DNA of 64,000 nt from Apiosordaria backusii (taxonomy: Eukaryota > Ascomycota > Sordariomycetes > Sordariales > Lasiosphaeriaceae): positions 62,001-126,000 of the forward strand of contig JAUKTV010000010.1 of assembly GCA_030549205.1 (NCBI GenBank). The letters run 5' to 3'. Position numbers and translations under genes: made by a program. The notes under the pieces were generated by a model. The model did no database searches. It was not told where the DNA came from and saw only the letters and a list, made by a program, of their open reading frames with translations. This document shows, piece by piece, positions 1-9,544 of this stretch (within the stretch, counting starts at the first letter, position 1; each line of letters opens with the position of its first letter).

Positions 1-160
1 GGACGGGGCCGCTTGGCAATCAAGGGATAAAGGGGGTAACGTAAAAAGTGGCCAAATAACAGGTTTGTATTCTCGATCAGTTTTAGTCATGGCTTCGACA
101 CAGAGTCAAAAATACAAGGTTTCTCGTCCTCGCTTGGAAAAGAGCGCAAAAATGATGTTT

Positions 161-245
161 CGACCCACGCGCGACTCGAACACGCAATCTTCAGAGGTTA
201 TCTCTCTAACCGAAATCTGACGCCTTACCATTTGGCCAGCGGGCC
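161..245 (-). tRNA. tRNA-Arg (anticodon TCG), intron-containing
   Basis: Read on the minus strand, the sequence folds into a complete cloverleaf. The acceptor arm pairs GGCCCGC with GTGGGTC, allowing two G-U pairs. The T-arm contains TTCGAGT and the anticodon stem pairs TCAGA with TCTGA. The anticodon loop is 20 nt, which fits a normal 7-nt loop with TCG as anticodon plus a 13-nt intron after position 37, the usual place for nuclear tRNA introns. The arginine call follows from the anticodon. A second tRNA-Arg lies about 200 bp away on the same strand. Confidence 0.9.
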
Positions 246-452
246 ATCACAGCTTTGTAGGGGTTGATATCGATTTTGTTTGCTTATCACTCTGCATCTA
301 AAATCGCAAACAGTCATGCTCATCCCAGAACGCAAAGGTCAGCACCAACAAGCCTGTGAGGGCCATGGAAATATTATGTTCTCTCTCCATTCTTTAAAAG
401 AGCAAAGAATGGTAGTGTACTTCTCCATCAAGAAGAGTAAAAATATGCAAAA

Positions 453-543
453 CGATCCGCCCAGGGGTCGAACCTGGAACCTCCTGATTACTTGAACGTC
501 TAAGATATCGTAGTCAGACGCGCTGCCATTACGCCAGCGGACC
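453..543 (-). tRNA. tRNA-Arg (anticodon ACG), intron-containing
   Basis: A minus-strand cloverleaf with acceptor pairing GGTCCGC/GCGGATC, a D-arm with TGGCGTAATGG, a T-arm with GGTTCGACC and an anticodon stem TCTGA/TCAGG. The long anticodon loop fits anticodon ACG plus an intron of about 19 nt after position 37. It is closely spaced with the tRNA-Arg(TCG) gene at 161-245, so the two may be an old cluster of arginine tRNAs. They differ in sequence and are not a recent duplication. Confidence 0.9.
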
Positions 544-1028
544 TATCGGATTAATTGATGTATTCCCGCAGCAGAACTACAGCCTACCATACAAAGCATG
601 CCAACAAGGTGTGGTATTGCGCAAGTCTATCACAAACTGCCGCCACCCAGACACCAAGATCGACAGAAGACTGCCTGAAAGGGGATTTATTGAAACCTCA
701 CTTGACCACTGTGCGTCCTTCTCAGCCAACGTATCATTCGATAGTACTCTACATGATGCATCATATCACCACTGTATCAAGGGTCCATCTGCATATGCCG
801 GGATCTTTTCGATACAAGCCAGCCTGGGACTTACGATACACATCAGGTTAGGCTCTATTATGAGTTTGCGCGGGGATGCTGCCCTGGTTTTGGCACCTGA
901 TCTGCCTGCATTATTTATCTGCTTCCCAAGGCCATGGATGTTGAAACCTGGACATCTCTTTCTTCCTGATTTACAGTCTTCGTCCTGGCCGCCCATGCAG
1001 TCAAATAGCTCAAAAGCAGATACTGATC
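544..1028. other. intergenic, no gene recognised
   Basis: Open frames exist here, but none resembles a known protein and several overlap on both strands. The stretch probably holds the promoter and leader of the P450 gene that starts at 1029. Confidence 0.4.
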
Positions 1029-2655
1029 ATGAATGTTACATCTGTCGGAGTGGGACTTGGGGCCTACACCTTCACAGCTCCATCTTCCTTCCACAGTCTG
1101 ACCCCGCATTCTCTTGTTGTTCTCCTGGCCACTGCCTTCATCATATACCGCATTCTACTTGTCATTTATCGGCTATATTTCCACCCCCTTTCCTCCTTCC
1201 CAGGACCAAAGCTCGCCGCTGCAACCTCCCTGTACGAAACGTGGTATGCCCTCTTCTCACGCACACAGCTTTCATGGCCGGAGTGTGAGCGCTTGGTGCT
1301 GCACCCCAAGTACGGTCCCATCGTGCGCATCCGCCCCAATGCCTTGCACATATCCGATCCAGATGCATTTCGCGAGGTTCACAAAGTCGGGAGCAAGTTT
1401 ACAAAGGCAGAATACTTTTATGTCCCCTTCCGGATATCGCAGACACTCTTTGGCTCAACCGACCCAGATTTCCATCGCAAAAGACGCTCACTGGTCGGAC
1501 CCATGTTTGCAAAAGGGGACATTGTCAGGATATATGAGGGCTTGGTGAGTACCAAGCGGGACACGATGGTGCAAAACATCAGCTCGTTTCTCCGTAGGGG
1601 CTCCAGTGTGGTCAACCTGAAGAATGCCCTGGCAGGATTCGTCACTGATGTCGCATCTGAGGCCATCTGTGGAACTTCATACAGGTATGTCTCTTTGCCC
1701 GATAAAAGTTCTTTACTTACTGCCGACCAGCTTGCTGAAATCCGACATGATTGAGGCGCACCCTCTCACAGACTCGGTCGATATGCTTGCACAATCCTGG
1801 ACGATAGTCAAGTACTTCCCTCCGATTGTTCCTATTCTGGAACTTGTGCCTCAGTCTATTATGGCAAGGCTGGTTCCTGCTGCAACAGGGCAGGCCGCCA
1901 TGAAGAACACCACCGCGAACGAAGTGCTTCGATTACTCAAACACCGGGAGAAACAGCCCAAGCGGCTTGAAACTGAAGAGCCATCCATCATGGCACGGCT
2001 TCTTGATTCCCTAGATCACGACACCGTTGTTGCGGAGGGTTTTACCATTCTCGGAGCAGCCTTGCACACAACGCTATGGTCGCTCACCCGGATATTTTAC
2101 TTTCTGGGGAGCAACCCTGTTATCCAAGACAAACTGTTCTCCGAGCTTGAAACCGCGTTTCCTGACCAAAACTCAGATATCACAAACTCGGCTCTGGAGT
2201 CCTTGAATTACTTTGTTGCCTTTATGAAGGAATCTTCACGGTTGGCTCATGCGATTCCGGGAGCTCTACCTCGCGATACTCCCGCTGAAGGGGCCGTGTT
2301 GTGTGGACACAGCATCCCAGGCGGCACCGTCGTCGAGACGGACAACTACCACGTCCATCTCAGCGAGAAGGTGTTTCCAAATCCGGAAAAGTTTGAACCC
2401 GAAAGATGGCTCGCTGGAGGAAGCTCCAAGGGCATGGAGAAGTACTTGGTCCCTTTTGGCATGGGAAATATGATGTGTGTTGGCTACACATTGGCTAACC
2501 TAAATATGAATCATGCTCTGGCGGGACTGGTCAGGAAATTCAAGGTGGATCTCACAGAACCTCTACGGAAAGAGGGTTATTCGTTTGTGATGAACTGGAC
2601 ATCAGTGTATAGGGGCCCACCGCTGGAGTTTGTTGTCAGGGAGAGGGAGGGCTAG
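1029..2655 (+). CDS. cytochrome P450 monooxygenase
   Basis: Two exons, 1029-1684 and 1731-2655, are joined across a 46-nt GTATGT...CAG intron with consistent phase, giving about 526 residues, a normal size for a fungal microsomal P450. The N-terminus has one membrane helix followed by a proline-rich hinge (HPLSSFPGPK). Family landmarks are visible: the ESSR (ExxR) motif near residue 386, the FEPERW motif and a heme-binding stretch FGMGNMMCVG with the thiolate Cys at about residue 468. The usual Arg of the FxxGxRxCxG signature is Met here. The I-helix stretch GAALHTTLWSL is also weakly canonical. The N-terminal half resembles fungal secondary-metabolism P450s of the trichodiene-oxygenase type, but I cannot assign a substrate. 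It converges on a flavin monooxygenase remnant. The odd heme motif leaves open reduced activity. Confidence 0.88.
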
Positions 2656-2689
2656 TCGCTCAGTGGGCTTGTGGGTTGTTTGTTATGTT

Positions 2690-2747
2690 CAGGGGTTTCG
2701 TCAGGGGTTCAGGGGTTCAGGGATTCAGAGGGTCAAGGGTTCAGGGA
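2690..2747. repeat. short degenerate tandem repeat (unit about CAGGGGTT)
   Basis: Six to seven imperfect copies of an 8-nt unit (caggggtt, cagggatt, cagagggt) follow directly after the P450 stop codon. The array is short and not telomeric. It probably lies in the 3' untranslated region of the P450 gene or in the spacer to the FMO remnant. Confidence 0.6.
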
Positions 2748-2784
2748 TAATGTCAATATACCTCATTCTCATTGATTTTAGCTC

Positions 2785-3378
2785 CTAGTAGCCATCTCGC
2801 GCAAATAAATCCATTTCCGTTGTCTTGGAATCCCGGCTGAATAAAAGATCGCTTCCCACAGTCTTATCACAGGGTCTAGCACCCACAACACCAAAGTTAT
2901 CGGCAATCCCGAAAGAGTGATGTGACTCAATGATCCTCTCCTCCTCTCTCCACGGTATTCCACACTTCCTCCACCAGAACTTCTTCTGCACCCTTCCACT
3001 TCCACGGCCCCGTCATAAGCTTGATGCGCTTCCATAACTCAAAGTGTGTGGGCAATAATCGTTGAGGTACTAACGTAACGGTCTGTTAAGAGGAAATCAG
3101 GGTCAGATGCAAGAAGCCGAAAATCGGAGAACGTAGTGAGTTGCTTGGATGATACCAACTGCCACAGGATTCATTGGACTGGCACTTTATGAGTTGCCTG
3201 AAAGATCGGACGATTACCTCTCCATCTTCATATGAGCGATGAGCAAGGGTGCCTCCTATCGAGTTCTTAATCTCAAACAACGCCACCTCCACTCAGCGTT
3301 AAGACGGCCACAAGCTGCAACAAGGTACTTGAGCGGAACTAGGCCCGAAGGCCCAGCACCAATAACGGCTACGCGCAT
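2785..3378 (-). pseudogene. flavin-dependent monooxygenase (FMO-like) remnant
   Basis: The minus strand starts with an ATG at 3378 and an FAD-binding signature, MRVAVIGAGPSGL. After a frameshift near 3292 it continues as VEVALFEIKNSIGGTLAHR, and then, across a plausible GTAATC...GGCAG intron, as LVSSKQLTTFSDFR and DPDFLLTDRY. These are recognisable landmarks of fungal FAD/NAD(P)-binding monooxygenases, in the correct order. Further frame changes occur after DRY, where a family-like ELWKRIKLM segment returns in another frame. Beyond about 2800 nothing of the family remains, although a complete enzyme has some 500 residues or more. At least three frameshifts and the missing C-terminal half make this a decayed gene. 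It lies tail to tail with the P450. Confidence 0.75.
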
Positions 3379-3728
3379 GTTGTGTTGAGTTGATACAGGA
3401 AGCTCGGAAGGGGACTATTGCAGGGCGCGGGGTCAACTTATGCCGTTCATCGTCGCAGGAATCCTCCATTGCTAGTGAACACCTCTTTTGTCCTAGAACA
3501 TCAGCCTTCCAATATGGAAGGTTGGACTATCTTGACTCGCCAGCTTCCTCTACGGCAAGAGCCTAGAGCCGCTCCACTTGTGACAATGGCACCTGCATGC
3601 AGATATAAGACTGCAGCTTGAACCCAAAGAGAAACGTTGCCATATTCATCGGTACCCTAACTAACTTGCATAGATCAAGTTCAAAGAACAATAGGTACCA
3701 GTATACAGCCGCCATTTCGCCATCACAG

Positions 3729-5448
3729 TCAAGTTGCGGCACTGGGCTTATCCTCCATTGTTTGCCGAAAAGCTTGCAGAGCCACTTGGGGTTGGTTGAA
3801 GGATCTAAGACAACTGTCAGCCGCCACATGACACTAATGCCTACCTTACGATGCAGAGACTCACGCCCAATGTCCAGCGTTGTACCCTCGAAGCCAGCTC
3901 AAGTTTTCGACGGTCTTGAACTCGCCGTGGATAGTTCCGTTTACCCTGTACACGCTCAAAGTCCTCTCGATAAAGTCCTTTTGGCCAGAAAAGTCGATCG
4001 CGTCTGCAACGGCAAGATTGCCCACCCAGTTGCAGATCCAGTCTGTACCGCCAATGCATGTCAGCTTCCACCGAGTAATCAGGCGAGAAACAAACATACC
4101 GGCATCTCCGGCCCATAATAAAACTCGGATGCCCGACCTGACGACCTCGCTGAGCTCGCCAAGGAAGGATCTCGAGGCTGGGTATCATGTTAATGTTGAT
4201 TTGTCCCGAGATCAAGGACGAGGAAACGTACGGTCTCCGGTGCTGTAAAATTGCTTCCAAGAATTATCCGAACACTCGGCATAGTCACCCTGAGCGCCAA
4301 TGGCACTCTTGATGTCAGGCCTCGTTAGATATTCTCTGTACATCGACGTGCCCGGGCTCGCAAAGTTCTCCCTTGTAACACGAACATCGTACACGTCAAA
4401 GTCGGCGCTGCTTATGGCGTCAAGACCGGTAGCATAGTAGCAAGTGGTGTAGGCATCATCGCACTCCACCGCTGTGCCTGTGGTCATGGTGCAGTTTTGC
4501 AATGCCGGGACACACTGCTCTTGGAATAGCGCCATGCCGGTCGTATACTGTGATTCATTGAATGAGCTGTCTGTAATTGTTGGAGAGACCAAATTCGAGG
4601 TAGGAAGGGAACTGGAGCAAGGGGTCAATCCAGCCATTGTTGATTCCCAAGGCGATTATGTCAATCTTGACTGTGCTGGAAGTGTTTTGGCCTATGCCCT
4701 TGTTTTGATCTTGGATGAAGCGGACGATATCTGGCCCGTAGTGTCCTTTGTAATGTCAGTATTTGATAAGATAACAGGGAAGGGCTACAAACCGCCATAG
4801 CTCTCCGTGAACAGCCCAAATTTGGACTGGGAGAATTCCGGCTTCGCAGCAAAAAAGACCTGTAGGAATGTCCACACATATGCCGAGCTCTGGGCGGTGC
4901 TGTTGATGTCGGCATCGCCGTAACTTTCCATCTGTTAGTCGAGGCTTTTTAGCTCCATGAAGTAAAGTAACGCGCCTGAAGCCCACGCCGACGGGTTGGT
5001 CAAGGTAGAGCATGTTGGCGTAGCTATTCCAGCTCTCCTGGTTCAGTATGGGGTTCGAGTCTGCTGACGCGTTGTCGGCATAATAACACGGCCCATTTTC
5101 AACAAAGAGACCAAGCATGGAACTGCATCCTGGGCCACCGTTGAGCCACAGAACCAAAGGGGAAGTCGCGGGACTGTTACGGGATTCGAAAAACCAAAAG
5201 AAGAGGTTAATGTCCTCGGAAATGCTGAAATATCCGCTAATCTGGTTTACATTAGGTGTGGTTTCACAGATACCAGAGTTGTTGACAACCACGGATAGTT
5301 TGCTGCCAGTGTCCGCGTGATAGTAGGTGAGGTAAGGAATGCCATTCAACACCTCCTCATTCCAACCTCGATGGTGGACCGACACAAAAGCGAGAGATCG
5401 GGTGAGACTCGCTACCAAGAGGAGCAACAGATGATACAAGTACGCCAT
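3729..5448 (-). CDS. secreted serine carboxypeptidase (peptidase S10), frameshifted copy
   Basis: Exons read on the minus strand are 5448-4976, 4923-4793, 4745-4232, 4177-4100, 4042-3865 and 3804-3729. A signal peptide (residues 1-20) is followed by LNGGPGCSS (about 103-110), QPVGVGF, the nucleophile context TESYGG, the acid residue in AGDADWICNW and the catalytic His in AGHWAS. The whole S10 triad is thus present and the length would be about 482 residues. Within exon 3 the frame runs into TGA at 4557-4555, and the family-like sequence resumes one base later as NESQYTTGM. This fits a single extra base near 4560. The first intron is also unusual: the family alignment wants a GC-AG intron (4975-4924), while a GT-AG alternative (4971-4932) would insert four residues. 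It is either a recent pseudogene or a base error in the assembly. S10 enzymes remove C-terminal residues from peptides in vacuoles or outside the cell. Confidence 0.8.
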
Positions 5449-5888
5449 GCTGTAGAGTTCCGGGAAGCTTTCATGCCGTCTCTTGATGGACCTGTTTCTT
5501 ATCTTAAGACTGATACTTCAAGACCATAGGACTCGGACTCGTAACACTTACACCGAGATGTGACTGGTCTCCAGAGTGTATCACCTTCCTCCGGTTGCAA
5601 AGCAACAGATTCATCTTGTACTGCAACACTTCCTATGGATGACCCGAATATTGTCACTCGTCATATTACCTATGGTCATGCCAAAGAGGGACAGGGGGTT
5701 GCCAAGAGGAATGCAAAGTACCTACCTACCCTAACCCTAGCAACTCCAAACTCCACAGTGGACACATCTCCAACGGGCAGCTCCGAAATCTGGTTGGGAA
5801 AGTTGACTCATCCCTGAAGTTTGACGAGGAGGCAAAAACCCTGAGCAATCTCGTCACTCCATCAACAGCACCAGCACGCATTTCAACA

Positions 5889-6737
5889 ATGGCCAACGAC
5901 CACTTCTTGACGCTGTCGTGCCCCGACAAGCCGGGCATCGTGCACGCCGTGACGGGCGTGTTCGCGGGTGAGAAGGTCAACATCATCGACCTGCAGCAGT
6001 TTTCGGATCCCGTCACGGAAAAATTCTTCATGCGCGTGCACTTTGGCCCAACACCCACCGAGTCGACCGAGTACCTGCGCCCGCACTTTGCGGCACTGGC
6101 GGGCGACTATGACATGACGTACGACATCCGGCCCGTGGCACAGAAGCCAAAGGTCCTCATCATGGTGTCCAAGATTGGCCACTGCCTCAACGACCTCCTC
6201 TTCCGCGCCAAGACCGGCCAGCTCCCCATCGAAATTCCCCTCATCGTGTCCAACCACCCAGACTTTGCGCCCCTTGCTGCCAGCTACGGCATCGAGTTCC
6301 GTCACCTGCCAGTCACCAAGGACACCAAGGCCGCGCAAGAGGGCCAGATCCTCGATCTCATCAAGGAGCACCAGGTCGAGCTTGTGGTGCTGGCGCGCTA
6401 CATGCAAGTGTTGAGCCCGACTTTGTGCGAGGCCATGAGCGGCAAGATCATCAACATCCACCACAGCTTCTTGCCCAGCTTCAAGGGCGCCAAGCCCTAC
6501 CACCAGGCCTACGACCGCGGTGTCAAGATCATTGGTGCCACGGCGCACTTTGTTACGGCCGATCTCGACGAGGGACCCATTATTGAGCAGCGCGTCGCCC
6601 GTGTCGACCACAGCTTGAGCCCCAAGGCGTTGGTGGACGAGGGATCCAACGTAGAGAGCCAGGTGCTGGCCGCCGCCGTCAAGTGGTATGCCGAAAGGAG
6701 GGTGTTTTTGAACGGCACCCGGACTGTTGTCTTTTAG
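5889..6737 (+). CDS. formyltetrahydrofolate deformylase (PurU-like)
   Basis: A single uninterrupted frame of 282 residues. An N-terminal ACT domain (SCPDKPGIVHAVTGVF, about residues 9-90) is followed by a formyl-transferase fold with VSNHPDF, LARYMQVLSP and the hydrolase signature HHSFLPSFKGAKPYHQAY. The last motif carries the catalytic His, and the acid residue lies in TADLDEGPII. Length and domain order match bacterial and fungal PurU, which hydrolyses 10-formyl-THF to THF plus formate and so balances one-carbon units. The start is in good context (acaATGgcc), with the ACT domain beginning immediately after it. Upstream at 5728-5740 there is a short CCCTAACCCTA element that could be a telobox-like promoter site. 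Confidence 0.93.
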   Translation: MANDHFLTLSCPDKPGIVHAVTGVFAGEKVNIIDLQQFSDPVTEKFFMRVHFGPTPTESTEYLRPHFAALAGDYDMTYDIRPVAQKPKVLIMVSKIGHCLNDLLFRAKTGQLPIEIPLIVSNHPDFAPLAASYGIEFRHLPVTKDTKAAQEGQILDLIKEHQVELVVLARYMQVLSPTLCEAMSGKIINIHHSFLPSFKGAKPYHQAYDRGVKIIGATAHFVTADLDEGPIIEQRVARVDHSLSPKALVDEGSNVESQVLAAAVKWYAERRVFLNGTRTVVF

Positions 6738-7457
6738 TCTGAGATAGATGAAATGTGTAAATAAAGTGGCTCAAACGATGATGGAGTGGTCAAGCAGACC
6801 GGTGATTACGTTCTCCGAGACTGTGACCTGTGACGCGGCTGGGACGGTTGCTTCGGGTCGAAATCCAAAGTCCCGAACCTGCGATGGATGTTTCAGAAAG
6901 TGGTGAATGGTTCATTGTTGTTTTGATGAGGGTGGTAGGGTGGGTCTGGTTCTGGGAGGTGCAGCTTCCAGAATGTTTGGTGCGGCCAACAAACGCCGCG
7001 ATTGCGGGGTAAAGCACAGCGGCATCTTGATCACGGAGCTGGCTGATCTGCGATTGACAGTAACGTTTGAGTTTCTATCCAATCTGATTCTCCTCGGCTG
7101 CAGCAGAGATCTATGTATGTCTTTCTCTGTATTGTTCGCCATGATATTCGATTCCAACATAGGGCACACTATGAGGACAGTCAGTGTGTATGCAATACCT
7201 CGGCCGACTGCACCACGCCGCTGCCAAACGACGTGGGGCTGAATGACATCACCACCCGAACGGGCCGGGATCCCCTGTTGCAGGGGCCATTGAGCAATTG
7301 CGCAGCTGTCTTGGTTTTGGCAGAGACAACAACCTGGAACCTAGCTGTGACCTTCCCATCTCCTGTTGCTTTGAAGAGAGGCGTCTCAAGAAGGCGCGCT
7401 CTTTACGCACATTCCATCAGCCGTGAAACAGCAAGCGCGACACAGCCGTCGCCGACA

Positions 7458-9544
7458 ATGGTTCACACAGGTGCTGTTGCTGCCAGCGCCGCCACTGCAA
7501 CGGCGTCGCAGTCGCAGTCACAGTCGACTCTCCCACGACCATCTGTCAAGCGATATCGACATTCCGGATCGTTCCACGCCGGCGAGCCATTTCCTGACCT
7601 TTTTCCCGATTCCGCGCCACTCTCCAGTTCCAGTCGACGACGACCAAGCGCTGCCGCTGCCCGCCCACCCCCAGTCCAGCGACAATCGACCGCCAAATAC
7701 CACACGTTTCCAACCGAGCCCCCAGCGACGCCCTTCAACCAGCGTCAACAAACGCGGCCGAGAAAGGCCTCGTGGCTCCAATCCCTCCTCAGACATTCTC
7801 GACCACGCGACGAACACGAGAACCCATACTTTGAAGCCCCCGTCGACGAACAAGGATCAGGCGCCACCCCGCCAGATAGCAGCCACCATGACACAAGTCC
7901 AAGCACGAGCCCGAGTTCGACACCATTACCATGGAAACAACTATCTCTATTAGCGCTGCTGTCACTGGCGGAGCAAACAGCCCTTAATTCCATCGGCCCC
8001 TACCTCCCAGCCATGGTGGCCTCGTTTCCCGAGATCCCCTCCGGCCAGGAAGGAATGTACGTGGGCTTGCTCGCGTCCGCATTCGCCATGGCGCAACTGG
8101 CTACCAATTTGTTGTGGGGGTGGCTTTCCGATAGGATTGGCCGTAAACCCGTCATGTTGATTGGGACATCTTTGCTGGCAGGCTGTTTCTGCTTCTTTGG
8201 CTTTTGCACCACCTATGCGCACCTGATCATGGTGCATGTAGCCATGGGATTGCTCAATGGAAATGCCGCCGTCGTTCCCACCTGCCTGGGCGAGGTTACA
8301 GACAAGACAAACCAGAGTAGGGCTTTTACTTGGCTTCCAGTCATCTACTCCCTGGGTAGCATTACCGGGCCCGCGTTGGGGGGTTTGTTGGTAGAGACAG
8401 ATACCGGAATTGATGGTGGTAAATACCCATACTTGGCGCCGAACCTCGTCGATGCAGGGCTTTTGGCACTGAGTGTCATTGTGCTCGGGATATGGTTTGA
8501 GGAAACACTGGAAAGTGGACATGAGGAAACATCCGCAGGAGGCCCAGGCGGTTGGTTGGGCTGGTTAAGAAACACTGCGCAGCGGATATGGAGAAGGCAA
8601 AAAGGTGGGAAGCACAGGTCAGAGCCTGTTAGCTCGGACCGCCATGAAGACAGCGAAGAGCAGCAAGCACTTCTTGGTGCAGAACCGGACGAAAACGACG
8701 AGGAAGACGCAAAAAGTCCCACTCCTTCGCAAAAGAAATCCGCCTTCCGCCAACTGGCGAACCGAAACACCATGGCCGTCTTGGGAACCTACCTCGTCTT
8801 TCAGCTCGCCAACATCTCTTTCAACTCGCTGTATCCGATCTTTGTCTCGGCTCCCACACCCACAGGTCGCGAGCTTGGACCCGGTACCATCGGCCTGTCC
8901 CTGTCTCTCGCAGGGCTGGCCACCATCTTCTTTCAAGTCCTCGTGTTTGAGAAGCTCAAGGCCAAGATTGGCAATTTAGGCACCTACCGATATTCACTGC
9001 TTGGAATGGCGGTCGCCATGAGCTTGATGCCGTGGATCGGGTACTTGGATTCGAGACCACACCTGGGCATCGGCAGCGGCAAGGGATGGCTCTATAGCGA
9101 GCTGGGGGTGATTCTAATTATCAAGAACATTTGCGCTGTAGGGGGATTGAGCAGCGTCATGCTTTTGGTATGTCAACCTAAAGCTTTTGTCTTGAATTGT
9201 ACTAACCAGATTCGCATGTGTAGATCACAAATTCGGCCCCTGGCCACGAGACGTTGGGCACTCTGAACGGGATTGCCCAAACGCTGTCAGCCGCTGGGAG
9301 GAGTGTGGGACCTTTCCTATCTGGGAGTCTGTTCACCTTGAGCATGCGCGTCGAGCCAAAGGGAGAGGCGCTCGCATGGGGTCTATTTGCCGGTGTCACG
9401 CTTGGTGGGTGGATCTGGAGCTGGGCGATCAAAGGGCAGGGTTTGGAGAGCGCCGAATACGAAGGTGATGAAGACGAACATGGCGAGGATGTGGCGGGGG
9501 ATGACGATGCTGATGTTGACGAGGAGAGAGATGCTGGCAGGTGA
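7458..9544 (+). CDS. major facilitator superfamily transporter
   Basis: Exons 7458-9167 and 9224-9544 are joined by a 56-nt GTATGT...TAG intron containing a TACTAAC branch site, giving 676 residues. A long low-complexity Ser/Pro/Gln-rich N-terminus (about 1-155) precedes the transporter core. MFS motif A appears as GWLSDRIGRKP after the second helix. The two helix bundles are separated by a charged loop with an acidic stretch, and the C-terminus is very acidic (about 25 residues). The arrangement resembles the fungal YCR023c / plant ZIF1 / tetracycline-resistance-like MFS branch, whose substrates are poorly known. An in-frame ATG at 7113 could extend the protein by 115 residues. I chose 7458 because of its better start context (gacaATGg) and the non-conserved character of the extension. 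Confidence 0.9.

Noticed and set aside
611..1288. 225-codon frame overlapping the start of the P450 gene
   Set aside because: Overlaps the P450 coding frame, which has clear family motifs; this frame has none.
5883..6611. 242-codon minus-strand frame
   Set aside because: Antisense shadow of the GC-rich deformylase coding sequence.
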